From: Macrosoma leucophasiata
Lineage: Eukaryota; Arthropoda; Insecta; Lepidoptera; Hedylidae
Direction of reading: 5' to 3'
DNA: 64,000 bases
Assembly (NCBI GenBank): GCA_036365455.1
Contig: JAWQUS010000022.1
Location: forward strand, 4,836,001-4,900,000
The notes under the pieces are model-generated. The model was not told the DNA's origin and made no database searches. It was given only the letters and a program-made list of their open reading frames with translations. Below, in pieces: positions 61,646 through 64,000 of this stretch (the stretch's first letter is position 1; each line of letters starts with the position of its first letter). Position numbers and translations under genes: made by a program.

Positions 61646-62924
61646 TAGGTTGGGGAAAAAGTCTTTTCGCATTATAGTGTGTATGAACTTGTAATAAAAT
61701 CTCATTGGCTGTAGTATTTTTATCTGGCTGGTTTTGGCATTATTGAAAGTTAAAATTTTAAAGAACATAATTCCAAATTCAAGTTAGGCAAATGTGTGAT
61801 TTTCATTTGTTTTTCGTACTGTCAAGATGAGTGAATCTAATGAAGAAATTCGATACATTTTAAAATTTTTCTACAAAAAAGGTAAAAATGCAACGCAAGC
61901 AGCGAAAAAAATTTGCGATGTTTATGGACCTAGTGCAGTGTCTGTGAGAGTAGCACAAATTTGGTTTAAGCGTTTTCAATCCGGAAATTTTGATGTCAAA
62001 GATGCACCTCGCTCTGGTCGCCCTATTACGGATAAAGTGGATGCCATTTTTGAAAAAGTGGAGCAAGATCGACATATCAGTAGTTACGACGTAGCTGAAG
62101 AACTGAGAATTGATCACAAAACAGTTTTGGCGCATTTGAAAAAAGCTGGGTATAAAAAAAAGAACGATATTTGGGTACATAACGAGCTCACTGAAAAAAA
62201 CCTAATGAACCGTGTACTCATTTGTGATTCTTTATTACGACGTAATGAAACCGAATCATTTTTGAAGAAGCTGATAACTGGTGATGAACAGTGGATCACG
62301 TACGACAAAAACGTGCGAAAAAGGTCGTGGTCAAAGGCCGGTCAGGCTTCACAGACTGTGGAGAAACCCGGGTTAACTCGCAATAAGGTGATGTTGTGTG
62401 TGTGGTGGGATTGGAAGGGCATTATTCATTATGAGCTATTACCACCAGGCAGGACTATCGATTCTGAACTCTACTGCGAACAACTGATGAGATTAAAGCA
62501 AGAAGTTGAGAGAAAGCGGCCGGAATTGATCAACAGAAGGGGTGTGGTGTTTCATCATGATAACGCTAGACCTCACACATCTATAGCCACTCAGCAAAAA
62601 TTAAGAGAGTTTGGCTGGGAGGTGTTAATGCATCCGCCGTATAGTCCTGACCTTGCACCTTCAGATTTCCACCTGTTTCGGTCTCTTCAAAATTCTTTAT
62701 GCAATGTTAGGTTAATATCACGAGAGGACTGCCAAATCCACTTGTCGCTGTATTTTGATGAGAAGTCCCAAAATGTTTATAGCAATGGGATCATGTCCCT
62801 ACCTACAAGATGGCAAAAGGTTATCGTACAAAATGGTACATACATACTTTAGTTAAATTTAAATAAACTATATTAAAAAATGTTTTGAATTATCTTAAAA
62901 AATGCGAAGAAACTTTTTCCCCTA
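61646..62924 (+). mobile_element. Mariner element, cecropia-like, both ITRs present
   Basis: The left ITR begins GGTTGGGGAAAAAGTC at 61648. The right end (to 62922) gives GGGGAAAAAGTTTCTTCGCA on its complement, about 4 bp shorter. TA flanks both sides (61646-61647 and 62923-62924). The element is about 1.28 kb, the usual length for mariner. Confidence 0.9.
61827..62852 (+). CDS. Mariner transposase (DD34D), intact ORF
   Basis: A 341-residue cut-and-paste transposase that binds the ITRs and inserts at TA. The N-terminal helix-turn-helix region (about 1-110) includes QIWFKRFQSGNFDVKD and APRSGRP. The linker motif, normally WVPHEL, is WVHNEL at 116-121. Catalytic residues are Asp153 (ITGDEQW), Asp245 (HHDNARPH) and Asp280 (SPDLAPSDFHLF); 34 residues separate the last two, as in mariner. 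The ATG lies about 180 bp inside the left ITR, and the frame closes normally before the right ITR. The wording of the C-terminal half is close to the cecropia subfamily that includes Hsmar1. No stop or frameshift, so it could be active. Confidence 0.94.
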   Translation: MSESNEEIRYILKFFYKKGKNATQAAKKICDVYGPSAVSVRVAQIWFKRFQSGNFDVKDAPRSGRPITDKVDAIFEKVEQDRHISSYDVAEELRIDHKTVLAHLKKAGYKKKNDIWVHNELTEKNLMNRVLICDSLLRRNETESFLKKLITGDEQWITYDKNVRKRSWSKAGQASQTVEKPGLTRNKVMLCVWWDWKGIIHYELLPPGRTIDSELYCEQLMRLKQEVERKRPELINRRGVVFHHDNARPHTSIATQQKLREFGWEVLMHPPYSPDLAPSDFHLFRSLQNSLCNVRLISREDCQIHLSLYFDEKSQNVYSNGIMSLPTRWQKVIVQNGTYIL

Positions 62925-62948
62925 TTAAAGTACCTTCAAGGTTGAATA

Positions 62949-63350
62949 TTACAAAAACGTATTCGTCCACTGCTGGACAAAGGCCTCCCCCAAAGAATGC
63001 CACAACGAACGGCCCTGGTCCGCCCTCATCCAGCGATTGCCCGCGACCTTCACCAGATCGTCGGTCCATCTTGCGGGGGGCCGGCCTACGCTTCGTTTTC
63101 CAGTACGCGGTCGCCACTCAAGAACTGCTCTGCCCCAACGGCCGTCAGTTCTTCGAGCAATGTGCCCTGCCCACTGCCACTTGAGTCTCGCTATTCGGAG
63201 AGCTATGTCGGTAACTTTGGTTCTCATGCGGATCTCCTCATTTCTGATTCAATCTCACAGAGAAACTCTAAGCATAGCTCTCTCAATTGCTCTCTGATGG
63301 ACCTGGAGCCTTCTCATGAGGCCCATAGATTTTACTTAAAGTGCTGTTTA
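62949..63350 (-). pseudogene. RTE LINE pol C-terminus (QQWT family)
   Basis: The minus-strand frame 63227-62949 reads MRTKVTDIALRIARLKWQWA, GHIARRTDGRWG, GRPPARWTDDLVKV and EAFVQQWTN. Sequence to about 63350 extends it upstream in another frame. It starts directly beside the mariner's right end. The RT core is absent. Confidence 0.85.
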
Positions 63351-64000
63351 CACCAAGGAAGAGGGGCCAGGAGAAGGGAAGAGCCGAGTGACACGCCGGA
63401 GATTGCCCGGGCGCGGGAGGGGTATCACTTGAAACGAAAATAGAAAACTATTCTATTTTGATTCAACTTGAAAGTCAAGTAGAACCATAATAAAGCAAGT
63501 CTCAACTAAAGTATTATCCTAAAGCACTCTGCTAAACACTAAGACAATGTAAACCGGGCCTTAGATGTAGATTCAGCCGATTGTCATTTATCAAAAGATA
63601 AGTGTCCAGTTTAGTTTTACCTTTATAAGCTTCTGTATAAACTTTAGTCCTTAGCACGACTAGACTTTGTTATCAAATTAAGAGCCATAGAGCAACGCGG
63701 GTACCCGGCCGCGGAGGGCCGGAGGGGAGTAGCCATATATATGCGGCCGTTTTGGAGCTTCGTCACTGGAGCTTTACCACAACTAAAACGGTTTTAGGGA
63801 AGGGTGAAAATGCTTTCATCTTTCATGATAATATTTTCGTTCTACAATAGTATCAACATACCAAAAAGAGGGTATAAAACTACGAACACATTTTCCCCTA
63901 TGTTATCATTGATAAAACCGCTCATAAATATTAAACGTACATAAACAACTGTAGTGAGAGGGCTACGTCCCAAGGGCTATGTCGCTATAAATTATGATAA
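63351..64000. other. No gene; minor repeat scraps
   Basis: 63680-63735 matches 32843-32890. 63757-63782 is a minus-strand SINE-B head (GTCACTGGAGCTTTACCAC). The remainder is AT-rich with no recognised feature. Confidence 0.4.

Overview
The window looks like lepidopteran (moth or butterfly) repeat-rich chromatin. Evidence: dispersed SINEs built like Bombyx Bm1 in about 25 full or partial copies; several lepidopteran-style tRNA-headed SINEs; RTE-, jockey- and CR1-type LINE ends; a Ty3/gypsy element with a CHCC-type Gag finger; and a cecropia-like mariner. I found no host protein-coding gene, rRNA or functional tRNA. Nearly every stretch that can be explained is a mobile element, often nested in another. 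A gene-poor heterochromatic or W-linked origin is possible but unproven.

Layout. 1-2405: 3' half of a jockey-type LINE. 2643-7900: SINE and LINE fragments. 7898-13760: three giant inverted arrays of a 15-bp hairpin-forming monomer, set inside and between copies of one dispersed repeat (family E). 13828-19434: a complete Ty3/gypsy retrotransposon with identical 216-bp LTRs, gag, pol and a third small ORF for a possible N-myristoylated one-pass membrane protein. 19440-24500: degenerate repeats and a 474-bp MITE. 24540-35850: RTE, CR1-like and Penelope fragments and many SINEs. 36070-36660: a common insect repeat. 39004-41855: a jockey LINE inserted in a SINE with a 10-bp target duplication. 42230-44365: a tandem repeat and a triple inverted repeat. 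44527-49370: mixed fragments, including an 800-bp TIR element with internal repeats of its own terminal motif. 50235-54480: a large inverted duplication, a long-TIR element and a small MITE. 55260-58290: a perfect 34-bp hairpin and an 836-bp TIR element whose ORF looks like an internally deleted SWIM/YqaJ-exonuclease protein, within a locus flanked by 180-bp direct repeats. 61646-62924: a mariner with an intact transposase ORF and both ITRs.

How the parts interact. The autonomous elements (jockey, RTE, gypsy, mariner, Penelope) are or were sources of enzymes; the SINEs and MITEs are non-autonomous. Nesting gives an order of events: RTE into SINE-A (12-bp TSD), jockey into SINE-B (10-bp TSD), jockey tails into a Helitron-like repeat and into the minisatellite, an 800-bp TIR element into family E, and the gypsy element beside the minisatellite. 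Only the gypsy element and the mariner look recently intact.

The long open frames in 8176-13812 are artefacts of a stop-free 15-bp repeat and are not genes.
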